Assembly (NCBI RefSeq): GCF_040869045.1
Contig: NC_090322.1
Span: forward strand, 189,533,477 to 189,597,476
Reading direction: 5' to 3'
Length of the DNA: 64,000 bases
From: Eurosta solidaginis
Lineage: Eukaryota; Arthropoda; Insecta; Diptera; Tephritidae
Shown here: positions 20,753-32,403 of the stretch, piece by piece
How positions within the stretch are numbered: the stretch's first letter is position 1
How the letters are laid out: each line of letters opens with the position of its first letter
Program-made: the position numbers and the translations under genes
Notes under the pieces: generated by a model
Told to the model about the DNA's origin: nothing
Databases searched by the model: none
The model's input: only the letters and a program-made list of their open reading frames with translations

Positions 20753-21984
20753 TTTTGTTTTCTTATTATTGAATTGTCATCGGGTTCTGAACTATATTCC
20801 AAATTTCAAGCTTGTAGCTTATCGGGAAGTTACTTAAATTTTAATTACAAAATTCGCGCTGGCCGGCCAGCCGTGCAGCCTGTCAAATCAACATAAATAA
20901 AACCGTTTAAAAAGGGCAGATCCACGGCCATTTTGAAATTTTCTTTTATTTTTGTATTTTGTTGCACCATATTATTACTGGAGTTGAATTTTGACATAAT
21001 TTACTTATGTACTGTAAAGATATTCAATTTTTTGTTAAAATTTTACTTTAAAAATTGTTTTTTAAGTGGGCGTGTTCGTCATCTGATTTTGCTGATTTTT
21101 ACTCAGCACACATATAGTAATAGGAGTAACGTTCCTGCCAAATTTCATCATGATATCTTGAACGACTGCCAAATTACAGCTCAAGAAGCAGAACGGTGGT
21201 AGTGATATGCACTTTACGGAAGTCATGCTGATGGCTGGATAACCGAAGAATTTCATTTAATTGAGGGAATCATAATGACTTTAAACGTTTTAGTTACTGA
21301 CCAAAGTCATAAAATCGGTAGGTACTGGCTGGGATTCCGGTCTTTGGTAGTGGTTTTATGTTTACCATTATCCGTTACTCTGGTATTGCAAAGGCTTTTA
21401 ATGACAAGTAGAAAAAATGTCCTAGGCAACTCACGCCCTCATGACCAAGGTGTTTTGGCATCGGCATAGGTTTTCCAACTGGGAATATTCCTAAATGTAT
21501 TATACAGTTTTTAGATTTGCCAACATTCAGAAATTTCCTTAAAAAAAGAAGAATTTGTATTTTCGTATTTCGACTATTTTCAATAATAATATACGGATCT
21601 CATAGGAAATTGTATGCATGTATCCGTACTCATATATGGGGCTTACCACGTCAAATGTTACCATTCAAAAAACAAAGAACCGCCCCAAAGTTGGCAAAAA
21701 TATTGCAATTGTAGGGTACATTACCATTGGCAAAAGGAGTGACCGAAATATGAACGGATTGCGATTACGCAATGTCGAAATGTTTGCTTGCGATTTTTTT
21801 CAATAAATATTTAGACTACCAAATTTCACTGTACAAAAAAGAGTTTTGATGATCCTTGCAGCATTTTTACCGAGCTGTTCAAAAAAAAAAAAAAAAATAG
21901 CTGCCCTGATAAGCAAGCTCACGTGGACAACATGAAGGCCAGTTGTGATACCACGTACAATAAAAAACGGTGACGTAGATATAG
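20753..21984. repeat. Dispersed repeat sequence, includes inverted copy of the 12.4-kb repeat
   Basis: At 21105-21185 the words GTAACGTTCCTGCCAAATTT and GATATCTTGAACGACTGCC are the reverse complement of 12440-12520. The segment 21500-21880 has a diverged counterpart at 61740-62125 in the right flank. A run of A's at about 21880-21896 lies just beyond the LOA-like LINE. No gene is seen. Confidence 0.55.
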
Positions 21985-24170
21985 CTACTTAGAGAATCGT
22001 TGGGTAGCAACGATAAAGTTCCGAAAGCAGCAACAAGACAGAGTTTCCAGTATATTGACACATACCGCATGGATACCCATGGGGCAGTGCCCTATGAAAA
22101 CGCTAATGACCATTGATAAGTGAGCCTTAGTGAACCCAAGTACTTCGGCATACCTCCTGCCATCCACTTTCGGGTAGAAAGATCTTGCTATCCTGCAAGA
22201 GGTGGTATCCGCCCAACGTTTGCTGAGCTGACCCGAGGCCCAGCTATGGAGGAGCAAACCACAGGTGGGCAGCGGAAACCAGAGATCTCTACTGCCGTCT
22301 TCATCCGTTTCAGTTGTACCGATGCGGGCTAACAAATTGTTGTATAGAGAGCAGTTATCGGCATACAATAGTCCGTCCTGTCCGTGACACAGTCGATAAT
22401 AGTAAGAAAGCTAGAGTGTCCGAAGTCAGAAAGCCCATAGCCTATATCACGAAGCCTTTCCAACGACCGAGCCGCGGCTGCCTTTCCCGCAATATCTACT
22501 GGATGAACATATGTTCAGCATGACATGCAGTGCCAAGGTAGGTGTTGTTCTAAGGGTTCCACTGATACCGATCAGCGCCGTCCGTTGCACTGACACTAAA
22601 ATTTGGAGGTGGTCGCCGTGTCCAGTGTTTTCCACCAGACCAGCGCCCCATAGAGTAGAATCATTTCGACACCATCTCATAAAGCCAGTGTGCTACTCCT
22701 GGCGTGAGTCCCCATCTCTTTCCGATATCCCCCCTGCAGCAGTATAAGGCAACCACGGCCTTCCTACCCCTATCTTACACATTGGGTATCCAGGACAGTT
22801 TCTAGTCCAAAATAATCCCCAAATATTTAACCCTATCAGAAAGTACCAACGGTAACCCTCCAGTCGAGGAAGTTCCGTAATCGGACATCTTATATCTCCT
22901 TGTAAAAAGAACCAATTCCGTTTTTCCCGGGTTGACCGCCAATCCACAATCGACTCCTAAACCCACCAGAGCTCTTTCGATTGCCCCCGGTTAGACATTT
23001 TTAAAAGCCCCCTCGATGTCTAGAAAGGCACACAGAGCAAACTCTTTGTGTTCTAGGGACCCCTCTATTTGCTTTACAATCGAACGGAAAGCCGTTTCCG
23101 CCGACCTGCCCTTGCAGTAGGCATGCTGTGAAGCCAATAGTAACCCCCGAGGAATCCTTTCCCGTAGGTACAGGTCAATCAACCGCTCAAACGTCTTAAG
23201 AAGAAACGGCGAGAGACCGATAGGCCTGAAATCCTTAGGTGATACATGCGAGCTTCTGCCGGCCTTCGGAATGAAGATGACCGTGTGCCAAGACTTCAGG
23301 ATATAATTAAGCCTGAGGCAGTTAACGTAGATGATGGCCAACCATCGGCAGGAAATCCCTAAAGAATTTTGAAGTTGCGCAGGATTGATGCCATCCGGGC
23401 CCGTAGAGTTATAGGGCTTGAACGAGCCTATAGGCCAGGTTATTTGACATACCCGTAGTGGAATGGCAGGCATTTCTGCATGGCCAACGACCGCCGACCA
23501 TGCAAGCGAAGATTCCTGCGCAATTGGGACATCGGGAAAATGATTGTCCAGTAAAAGCTTTAGGAACTCCTCGCTACTCATCATTCAGTCCCCACCCTCA
23601 TCTCTCAAATACCCCAGAGGGGCGGAATTCCTAGAGAGTATTTTTCAAAGCCTCCCGGATTCATTGCAGCCTTCGACGTTTTCATAGAAGCTTCGCCATG
23701 AATCTAGCTTGGCTATCCTTATTTCATTTTTATGAATCCCCAGGCTCACCTTATAGAACTCCAAGTCCGGTGGTAGGGAAGTTTACTCCTCCTGGCTCTG
23801 TTAAAAAGCCGCCTACAGGACGCTCTTAGGTCGTCAAGAGAATCAGACCACCAGGGCGTCTTGCCCTTCCTCCTGTATGTTTTCAACGGGCAGAAGAGTT
23901 GAAAGGCGCTATTGCTTGCCGAGGTCAAGTTTTCCACCAGAACGTCTATCTCAGATTCGGATAGGTCCGAACTAATGGTAGGCGCCGCAGGCAATAGCTC
24001 TCCCAGCTTCCTACAATACAAGTCTCAGTTAGTACTTTTAGCGTTCCTAAAAGATATTTGATCAGGACGTTCTTCGTTCACTGACACCTGAATATATCGG
24101 TGATTAGAGAAGAAGTGTGTTGAGAACCCTCCACCTCGATATCCGATCTTTAGTTTTCTACTAACCTTCT
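21985..24170 (-). pseudogene. LOA/R1-like LINE with RT core deleted, unit 1
   Basis: In minus-strand order: an EN terminus FFSNHRYIQ (expected SDH, here SNH); a linker ending in RKLGELLPAAP (24021-23746); an RT N-terminal half (23584-22991) with STGPDGINPAQLQ, FRPIGLSPFLLKTFERL, QHAYCKGRSAE and FLDIEGAF; then directly LAVNPGKTELVLFTRRYK; and finally RNase H-type sequence with GHCPMGIHA. The DIEGAF, QHAY and GHCPxGxHA words suggest the LOA/R1 group. The whole GVPQG-to-FADD catalytic block (about 100 residues) is missing between 23.0 and 22.9 kb, and there are stops elsewhere. The identical deletion is in unit 2. Confidence 0.78.
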
Positions 24171-25167
24171 ACTACAGGACCTCCTCCCTTACCGCAGTAA
24201 CAATATATATAAATATATCAGTGTACACCTGACTTAATAATAGAACTCTACAACGTATGGGTTGATGAAACTTTTAACGTAAAACTGTACATATGGGCAA
24301 AAAGTCGACTGCGGTATGATTTATGAGGAACGAATTAGAAAACATAGTAATTTTGTATATTAATAATTTTAATGAAAATAATTTTGAACGACAGATTTAA
24401 GCCAAGCGTCTTTCTACAAATACTTATGTTATTTCGACTCTGAACGATATTTGCAAGGCAGGTAAGACTTTTCTGAAGTACTCATGGTAGAGATACTCAA
24501 TTTTTGAAAAGTGCTAGATCCGTTGAGAAAAAAGTTTGCCTAAGTACACGGTACTTGAACTTAAAAGCAATGTTATGGTAGCAAAATACATCAACTCTAT
24601 ACCATGGCATTTTCTCTACTGAAAAATGTAGGCCACAATTTTTCTTTCTTTCTTAAGTTGATTTCAGCAACATATACTGACCCTGAGTCAGAGTTCTAGT
24701 TCACGGATATATCGAAATTTAATAATGAAAAAACCCGAAATGGGATCTATAGCCAAAATTTAAGAAATTGGTACCAATTGGATGCAACCCCTCTATTTTT
24801 CAGAGAGAAATCAAGGAAAAAAAGTTTGCTGTAGAAGACCCTTATTTTCCATAAGTATCCTCATCATGTCGGACAGCCAGATATCTTTGGCTGGCTTGAA
24901 ATTTTGCACAACTGCTTCTAAGCTAGTGGATGAATGCGTTCAAGTCCTAAATGATCGGAAGCAAAATTAAAGGTTTGTTAGGTTAGGTTCACGGGCATTA
25001 GGGATATGAAGATAATGAATATTCGTTGAATGGCTCAGAGACTTTCTATGGACTCACAAAGGATCAAACTAGGAAAACCAAAAACAACCCGGAAAGAAAA
25101 GAGTTATCGTTCTTCTATATGTTGCGTAAACATGGATCATAGCGATATTGCGCTTGCGATGGCGAGA
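24171..25167. other. No gene recognised
   Basis: AT-rich sequence. A short GTTAGGTTAGG at about 24977 is not a telomere repeat array. Small frames (24782-24970, 25030-25221) show no recognisable features. Confidence 0.45.
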
Positions 25168-25491
25168 ATTGAAGATGATTTAACGATAATCTTTACGAGC
25201 TTTACGCAGACATCAATATAATCAAACGAATTAAAATGCAAGGGCTACGCTGACTAGACCATGTTATGCGAATTAAAGGTGATGCTTCGACTAAGAAAGT
25301 ATTTTTTTTTTTTTTACCCGCCTATAGAACAGAGGAAGAGGGCGGCTCCTACTCCATTGGAGGAACCAAGTAGAAAACAATATGAACTTACTTGGTGTGA
25401 CCAATTGGCGCCAGTTGACTCAGCTTATGGAGCGACTTGCACGCCTGGTTGGAGGGCTATAACCGTTAAAACGTTTAAGCGCCAATTAAGT
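25168..25491 (+). mobile_element. Degraded RTE-like tail, unit 1, first copy
   Basis: Carries ELYADINI-, VMRIKGD- and CCAATTGGCGCC-type remnants of the tail module with stop codons and a T-run insertion (about 25302-25314). It ends at GCGCCAATTAAGTAGG. It is older than the 16402 copy. Confidence 0.65.
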
Positions 25492-25560
25492 AGGCAATTG
25501 AAAAGTAAAATCAAAATCATGCTCTGCAAGTCCCTTACCGTACCCGCCATGCTACATTGA

Positions 25561-25945
25561 GCAGAAGCATGGACCATGAGAACATCAGATGAAACGGCTT
25601 TGCAAGTGTTTGAGTGAAAAGTTTTTCGAATGATTAACAGACGATCGAGGCGGCGGAAGATTTAATGATGAGCTGTAGGAGCTTTATGCAAATACCATCG
25701 TAGTCCAGCGAATTAAACCACAGCGGCTACGCTGGCCAGGTCATGTTATGCGAGTAAAAGTTGATGCTCCGGCTAAGAAAATATATTTTATCGGAACCCA
25801 CTAATGGGACGGAGGAAGAGGGCATTCGCTACTCCGCTGCAGGGACCAGGTGGAAAATTATTCAAATTATATTTGTTTGACCAATTGGCGCAGCGTTGAA
25901 ATGACTGGCGCACCTTGTTGGAGGGTCATAACCGTTTGAACGGTG
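25561..25945 (+). mobile_element. Degraded RTE-like tail, unit 1, second copy
   Basis: Starts GCATGGACCATGAGAACATC and includes VQRIKPQRLRWPGHVMRVK. It ends at AACCGTTTGAACGG without the terminal microsatellite. Stops and small deletions disrupt it. It lies in the same orientation directly after the first degraded tail and just upstream of the CR1/jockey-type LINE. Confidence 0.68.
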
Positions 25946-26037
25946 ATACATTCTCTAGTGTTCCGATCTGATATATTTCGACTTATCATATTTCCCTGCT
26001 CAAAAGTGTTAATTCATTGATGAAGCCCATTGATTAG

Positions 26038-28600
26038 ATGATAGTCCTGGGTGACTTTAATCTCCCGCATGTATTATGGACCATATCTGATCAGAATATT
26101 GTACCTATTTCTTCTAGCCTGTCCAACAACGAATTTTTAGCTGAAATAACTGAACTTTGCCTTAAACAGATAAATATAATTCCTAACATGTTCGGGAGGA
26201 CCCTTGATTTGGTATTTGTCGATGATACATCAAAATGTACTCTAAGCCGGGGTAAACCTCTTACTGTACCTGAAGACCCTTACCATCCTTCCCTGGAAAT
26301 AGCATACGAATTCGAAAGAAATTCTCCGAGTAGCATTGCTACTAAATACGACTCTAGTTTCAGATTTCAATTCGCGAAGGCTAATTTTAGTAAATTTAAT
26401 CAAACTTTATCTACAGTGGCTTGGCTCAAATATGGTGTAGATATTGACAAAAATGTTTCTGAGTTTTATACCACCATTTACGGTATTTTGGAAAAACACG
26501 TACCTAAGCGAAAACGTGTGTCTACCGAATCAGTCCAAATATGATTCACTAAAGAGCTGAAGTCCTTAAAAAACAGAAAATCTCGTTTCTACAAATTATA
26601 CAAAAGGTCGGGCTCTCACTCCGATTACTTGCATTACTCTATTTTGCGTCATATGTAAATATTTTGAATTAAACAAAAAGTGCTATAATACGTACATCTG
26701 TAAGATGAAAAGGAAAATAACTTGCAATCCGAAAGCTTTCTATAATTTCGTGAACTCTAAACGTAGGGTTAAAGGGTTTCCCTCTGCTTTAAAATACCAG
26801 GGTGATTTGTCTAGCGACGATCAAGATATTGCTAACTTCTTTGCACAATTTTTCAAGTCCAACTATTCCAGTGAATTTAATACTTTTTCAAATGAATATC
26901 CATTTCAGCTTAACTCACTTAACACCAGGCATGCTTAACGAACGAAACGATATCATTTCGTTAACGTTTAACGTTAACGTTAATTAACGTTAATTTGACG
27001 ATCTTAACGTTAATAAACGAAACGAAGTGACTTCGTTTCGTTTATTAGCGTTGATTATCGTAACGAAATGATATCGTTTCGTTCGTTAAGCATGCCTGCT
27101 TAACACCATTAATATTCCAGAAATATATCCGGATGAAGTTTTTTTCATATTTAACGTCTTTGAAAGAATCTTACAAGTACGGTCCTGATTTAATTCCCAC
27201 TTGTTTTCTTAAAAAATGCGCTGAACACATTTATCAGCCTCTAACTGATTTATGCAATATGCCCCTAAAAAGTGGAGTGTTTCCTTCTGCTTGGAAGGAA
27301 TCTTTTCTCATACCCCTTCACAAAAGTGGTAGTAGGTCGTGTGTAGAGAACTATCGAGGAATAGCAAAGTTGTCGGCCATCCCAAAGTTGTTTGAAGCTA
27401 TCGTTACCAATCAGCTAACATTTTCCATTTCTACTTTGATTGCAGAACCGCAACACGGATTCTGTAAAGGCAAATCTACCATTACTAATCTACTTGAATT
27501 CACAACTCATGTTTCTAAGGGATTTAGAGAAAATCTTCACACAGATGTTATTTATACTGATTTCAGTAAAGCATTTGACAAAGTATCCCACTCCTTACTT
27601 ATCTACAAGCTGGATCGGTTTGGCTTCCAACCTGGTCTCACCCAGTGGATCTCGTCGTATCTCTGCGGTCGAACGCAAAAAGTTATTTTTAAAAATACTT
27701 TTTCAAATGTCATCGATGTTCCCTCTGGCGTCCCACAAGGCAGCCACCTTGGTCCAATTCTGTTCTTGCTATTTATTAATGATATCTGTACCACTATAAA
27801 ATATTCCAAAATCTTAATGTATGCTGATGATGTAAAACTTTTTAGGTCTTATGCGTTTATCGAAGAACGTCCCTTGCTTCAAGCGGATTTAAACTGCCTA
27901 GTTACTTGGTGCAACGTAAATGCAATGCCGCTGAACCTCAATAAATGCAAATTCATGTGCCTATCTCGAAGATCTTTGCCAGCAGCCTCTTACGTAATTA
28001 ATAATTTTTGTCTTCTATCAGTAAACTATTTTGAGGACTTGGGAGTCACGATAGATGCTAAACTTAGTTTCAACCTTCATATTAATGCTACTGTCAATAA
28101 GGCTAGAGGTGTTCTTTCATACGTGAAACGGTGGTCCAAAGAATTTAGTGACCCTTATGTAACTAAAGCCCTTTCCATCACCTTAGTTAGACCGATACTA
28201 GAATACGGATCAATAGTCTGGAATCCACAATATCGAGTTCATGCAGATAGACTTAAATCAATACAAAAGCAATTTCTACTTTTCTCTTTAAGGAATTTTC
28301 AGTGGGACTCTGCGTATAATCTTCCACTTTATACTAGTCGGTTAAAGCTTATCAATCTTCCAACTCTTGCAAGTCGTAGAGAAATGCTAGGCGTTATATT
28401 TATGGCTAAACTCCTGAATGGACTGATTTCTAGTCCAATTCTTTTAAACGAAGTAAACTTCAACGTCCCATCACGGGTGTCAAGATATTACAAACCTCTT
28501 CTTTTGAGGCAGTGTAGAACTAATTTCGAATTAAATGAATCTTTTCGGTGTTTGTGTCATGATTTTACACTCATTCTAATTCATTTGATATAACGGATTC
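26038..28600 (+). pseudogene. CR1/jockey-type LINE ORF2, 5'-truncated, unit 1
   Basis: Starts within the endonuclease (VLGDFNLP, then GRTLDLVF and DPYHPSLEI). Next come a linker broken by TGA at 26542 and a 4-bp insertion near 26650, a 173-bp MITE (26926-27098), and an RT of 486 codons (27133-28593). The RT has PLHKSGSRSCVENYRGI, TDFSKAFDKVSH, GVPQGSHLGPILFLLFIND and the catalytic YADD (residues 230-233). The C-terminus is shifted by a 1-base deletion near 28563. The clade is tentative; the motifs fit the CR1/jockey superfamily. The MITE's target duplication preserves the reading context on either side, so it entered an otherwise ordinary ORF. Confidence 0.85.
26926..27098. mobile_element. 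Palindromic hAT-type MITE inside the LINE, unit 1
   Basis: 173 bp with perfect 38-bp terminal inverted repeats beginning CAGGCATGCTTAACGAACG (26926-26963 and 27061-27098). Identical octamers CTTAACAC flank it (26918-26925 and 27099-27106). The 8-bp duplication and the CA-start terminus indicate hAT. The centre is itself a palindrome around AACGAAACGAAGTGACTTCG, so nearly the whole element can fold into one hairpin. It encodes nothing. Confidence 0.92.
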
Positions 28601-28761
28601 ACTTTTTACCATAAAGAAAACTGTCTTATCCTATCTTAACTCTTAACAAAAAAAAAAAAATCAAATAAATTAAAAATGTTCACTTATTTAACAATGTAGT
28701 ATATATATGTATAATTTCTATGTAATTTCTAACTGTTATGTATAGTACTCAGGTGATGATT

Positions 28762-28932
28762 TTTATTCTGTAGCTGAGCAGTTTTAGATCTCGACGCTTA
28801 ACAAACCTCCGCCTATCAACAACTCGGCAATAACAAATCCGTGCGTCATGCGGATGCGCCCCTCGCGCCGGTCGGGCGGGCTTTGGAGGGTTTAATCCGT
28901 TGGGTATTAAAAAAAAAAAAAAAAAAAAAAAA
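28762..28932 (+). mobile_element. Poly-A-tailed retroposon 3' end, unit 1
   Basis: A GC-richer segment (GCGTCATGCGGATGCGCC, then GGGCGGGCTTTGGAGGG) leads into about 24 A residues (28909-28932). That is the form of a retroposed 3' end on the plus strand. I cannot name the family and see no target duplication. In unit 2 the tail is interrupted by a C. Confidence 0.45.
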
Positions 28933-29061
28933 TGTCTCATGGAACTTAAAAATATATCAGCTTACCAAATTTCATCAAGATATTTCAAAAAGTTAGCGAC
29001 TATGTTGCGGTCAAACAGGCGGACAAATGAGCATTACTAAATCAATTCAGCTCGTCATCCT

Positions 29062-29619
29062 TTGACGATGTGGAATATTAAGATACTCAGTTCGCTTCCC
29101 AAGGCAGTCGGTTCTATGCACCGGAGCGACTCGGGATTTTTCCCGACCAAGGACTGTCATTTCAGTGTGACCCCATTTAATTTGTTTCGTCCCTCCCACA
29201 AATTGTCATCCTCCCAGCAGCTCCTTGCAGCAGGACTGCTCCATAGTCTCTTACTCCGGGAAGGCATCGAAACCAACCCGGGTCCGTCTCCTGACTCCGG
29301 TCCTGAGAAATGGTTTTGCTGCATCTGCCGGAAAAGAATCTTTTTAGGACGGTCTTACTCTGTTCAGTGTGTCTCGTGCAAGGGATGGTTGCATCGGACA
29401 GGTTGTTCTGGGCTTGATCCCAAAACCCGACGTCAACGTAACTTTTATAAATCTTTTGTAGCTCCTTGCTGTTCACGCCCAAGGGCGTCCCGTAGTCTAC
29501 GCCTAAGCGCCCCCCCCCCCCCCCCCCCCACTACCTTCCAGCAGCCCCGCTGCTCAGCAAGCCACAACAAGTACCTGCTGCTGCTCGCGCCCCACGGCGC
29601 CAACAACTCACACAACTGA
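29062..29619 (+). pseudogene. LINE ORF1 with 2A-like motif and PHD-like finger, unit 1
   Basis: Residues 50-67 form a leucine-rich stretch leading to GIETNPGP (residues 68-75; 29263-29286). This matches the 2A consensus D/G-x-E-x-NPG-P at which ribosomes skip a peptide bond. It is followed by a zinc-finger of PHD type: C86-x2-C89, C103-x2-C106, W109, H111, C115, then CC at 136-137. A second, similar finger (TGC at 29758, CTVCQHR...QCSSC..WCH..CSGL) lies downstream beyond a 20-base poly-C run (29510-29529) and a stop at 29617. 2A motifs upstream of LINE ORFs are documented in trypanosome and some animal elements. The start Met is the first in frame and is not confirmed. Confidence 0.72.
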
Positions 29620-30040
29620 TACCACTCATAACTACTACCTTCGTAGTAGAGTTGGTAGCAATGCTGATAATCACCCCCTGCCCCCGTCTTCTCCCCCCTC
29701 TTTTCCGGCAGCAATCGTGCAGGTCAGGGAAACAGACTCTTAGTCCCTACCTCCGTTTGCACCGTCTGCCAGCACAGAGTATATAGGTTCGCGACATCCG
29801 TCCAATGCAGCTCCTGCCTAGGGTGGTGCCACTTTCCTAGATGTTCTGGTCTCCGCGACGGCAAACCCCCGACGGGTTTCATCGCCCATGTTGCCAGGTC
29901 GCAAACAGAAATCATCCGGGTACCCCAATGCTTGCCCAAGGACGCCCAGTCCCAGGGCCACAACAACAATTGCGCCCTGGCCTTCCACAACCCAGGCGTA
30001 GTCACCCGTCACTTACCCCCAGAGTGACGGCGTCTCCCCT

Positions 30041-31242
30041 TATGCATTTCAGAATTCTGCAATTAAATTGTAATGGACTAACTGGGAAGACTACGGAGAT
30101 AGTCGATTTCATGAAGCAGCACAACATCCGCATTGCTGTGATTCAAGAGACTAAACTCAGCAAGATCTGCGTTGCAGACATGCTCTGGGTATAATGTCCA
30201 CAGGAAAAACCGCGAGAGCGGAAATGGAGGCGGTCTCTCGTTTATCATACACCACTCTGTGCAATATTATATATTTGATCCTGGCATCGACCGCAGGGAC
30301 AATGTCCTAGAACGTCAACGCCTATCGGTCCGGTCAGGCGATGCAAACCTAGAAATCATCAACATCTACATCCCTCCTGCCACCTGTTGCCCCAGTGGAT
30401 ACCGCCCTAATATCAGGGCCTTGCTAACTGGCAACAATCGCATTATCTTAGGCGATTTCAATGCCCATCATGATCTACGGCATTCAAACTTGCGGGCGGA
30501 CAGTAGGGGTGAGATGTTGGCGGATCAAATAAAAGAAACGACGTTCTGCACAATAAACGGAGACGCCCCCACACGTATGGTAGGAAGCTGTCACAGCTCG
30601 CCAGATATCTCAATCGTGAGCGCAGAACTCGTAAACTGCGTCATCTGGCAGCCGATGGTAACATTGGCATCCGACCACCTGCCCATACTTATTTCGCTTG
30701 AGCGTACCGCCGACTTCATCGTCGCTGAAAAACGCACTTTCATAAACTTCAATAAAGGAAAGTGGGAAGAATATAAATCCTTTACAGACAACCGCTTTGC
30801 TGCCCTCCCTATCCCGACTGATGCCCACCAAGGGGAGCGTGCCTTCCGTAAGGTCATTGAATCCGCCTCGGCACATTTCATTCCCGCCGGGAGAATTCCC
30901 GAAATCCGGCCCCACTTCCCGGTGGAGGCCGCAAACTTAGCGAGAGAACGTGACCTTATAAGACAGCTTGATTCAGGCGACCCCCAACTAATGGATATAA
31001 ACCAACGCATCAGATTGCTTGTGGATGAACACAAGCGGGCGAAATGGGAGGAGCACCTAAGAGGTTGTAACCTTTCTACCGGGGTGGGTAAACTTTGGTC
31101 CACCGTAAATTCCATATCGAATCCGACTGAACAAAGACAAAGTTTACATCGCCTTTGGCGACAAAGTGCTGTCGGACGCGAAAAAATGCGCGAGCGCTTT
31201 CTGCCGACAATATATAATGCATCCTACGGTCGACAAAGATAG
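30041..31242 (+). pseudogene. LINE ORF2 AP-endonuclease region, unit 1
   Basis: Begins MHFRILQLNCNGL with the EN motif IQETKL. After a frame change near 30140 it continues GNGGGLSFII, IINIYIPP, ILGDFNAHH and SSPDISIVS, ending with LASDHLPILI. All key EN residues (N, E, D-x-N, SDH) are present, so the lesions are the frameshift here and those downstream rather than active-site loss. The linker runs to a stop at 31242. In unit 2 the equivalent segment has a 12-base in-frame deletion after RGEM. Confidence 0.8.
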
Positions 31243-32403
31243 ACGGAGAGCCAATAGACACGGACATAAACACAAATTCAGCACGTCACCAATCACCATC
31301 ACCGCTAAAGAGGTTGAGGACGCCATTGGTCGTGCTAAACCATCCAAAGCAGTGGGCCCAGACGGCATAGCCATGCCGATGCTTAACAGCCTAGGGAAAG
31401 AGGGTTTCAAATATTTAGCGCATGTTTTCAACCTGTCTCTTTCCACCTCTGTCATACCTGAGAAATGGAAAATGGCCAAGGTGGTCCCGCTACTAAAGCC
31501 TGGGAAACCAGCTAACATAGGTGAGTCGTATCGTCCGATATCTCTCCTATCGCCAGTGGCAAAGACGCTTGAAGCCATTTTGCTCCCTTATTTCCAAGCA
31601 AATTTGCAGCTAGCCCCTCATCAGCTTGGCTTCAGAAAACTCCATAGCACTACCACCGCGCTAAATGCCATTAGCACCCAGATAAATTGCACCATAGAAC
31701 AGTACTCGTAGCGCTAGACCTATCAAAAGCTTTTGATACCGTCAACCATGGCTCGTTACTGCAAGACCTGGAAGGGTCTACCCTTTCCCCATGTCTTAAA
31801 AGGTGGACCGCAAATTATCTGGGTGGTCGGCAGGCATTGGTGCAATTTAGAAACGAAACATCAAAACCAAGGAGAATTAAACAAGGGGTGCCACAGGGTT
31901 GTGTCCTATCCCCACTTTTGTTTAATTTCTACATATCTAAGCTACCTTCACCACCGGAGGGAGTCACAATCGTTTCCTACACCGATGACTGCACAATAAT
32001 GGCCACAGGCCCAGGCCCAAAGATCGATGCGCTATGCAATAAAATAAACGGCTACCTCCCTGATCTCTCCAGTTTTTTCGCCTCGCGAAACCTGGCATTA
32101 TCACCGACTAAATCTTCCGCGACCTTATTTACCACATGGACGTCCCAAATGTCGACCATTTTGAACATCCACGTCGATGGCACTACGCTACCGACTGTCC
32201 TACACCCCAAAATCTTGGGTGCGACGTTTGATCAGGATCTACATTTTAGTGAGCACGCAGCCGCAATTGTTCCGAGAATTCAGAGCCGTAACAAAATCCT
32301 CAAATCCCTCGCTGGCAGTACTTGGGGAAAAGATAAAGAAACGCTCATGACTACATACAAAGCAATTAGCCAGCCGATTACGTGCTACGCGTCACCCATA
32401 TGA
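31166..32403 (+). pseudogene. LINE ORF2 reverse transcriptase region, unit 1
   Basis: Two overlapping frames (31166-31711 and 31687-32403) together carry the RT fold: KPSKAVGPDGIAMPML, SYRPISLLSPVAKTLE, HQLGFRKLHST, LDLSKAFDTVNH, GVPQGCVLSPLLFNFY and the catalytic YTDD (31978-31989). The frameshift lies near 31705 and a TGA ends the frame at 32401, replacing the usual Trp. Unit 2 has GVPQGGVLSP, probably the ancestral form, so Cys is a unit-1 mutation. Confidence 0.82.

Noticed and set aside
20496..20837. Repetitive 113-residue protein gene
   Set aside because: It is a translation of the 117-bp minisatellite, whose period is a multiple of three in some units; mirrored on the opposite strand.
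24970..24990. Insect telomere-type TTAGG repeat
   Set aside because: Only two GTTAGG-like units; Diptera also lack canonical TTAGG telomeres.
27133..28593. Host reverse-transcriptase-like gene
   Set aside because: Context (EN fragment upstream, MITE insertion, duplicated degraded copy) identifies a LINE remnant.
29720..30012. Minus-strand Trp-rich ORFs in the LINE
   Set aside because: Shadow frames opposite the second zinc finger and EN start, identical in both units, no family features.
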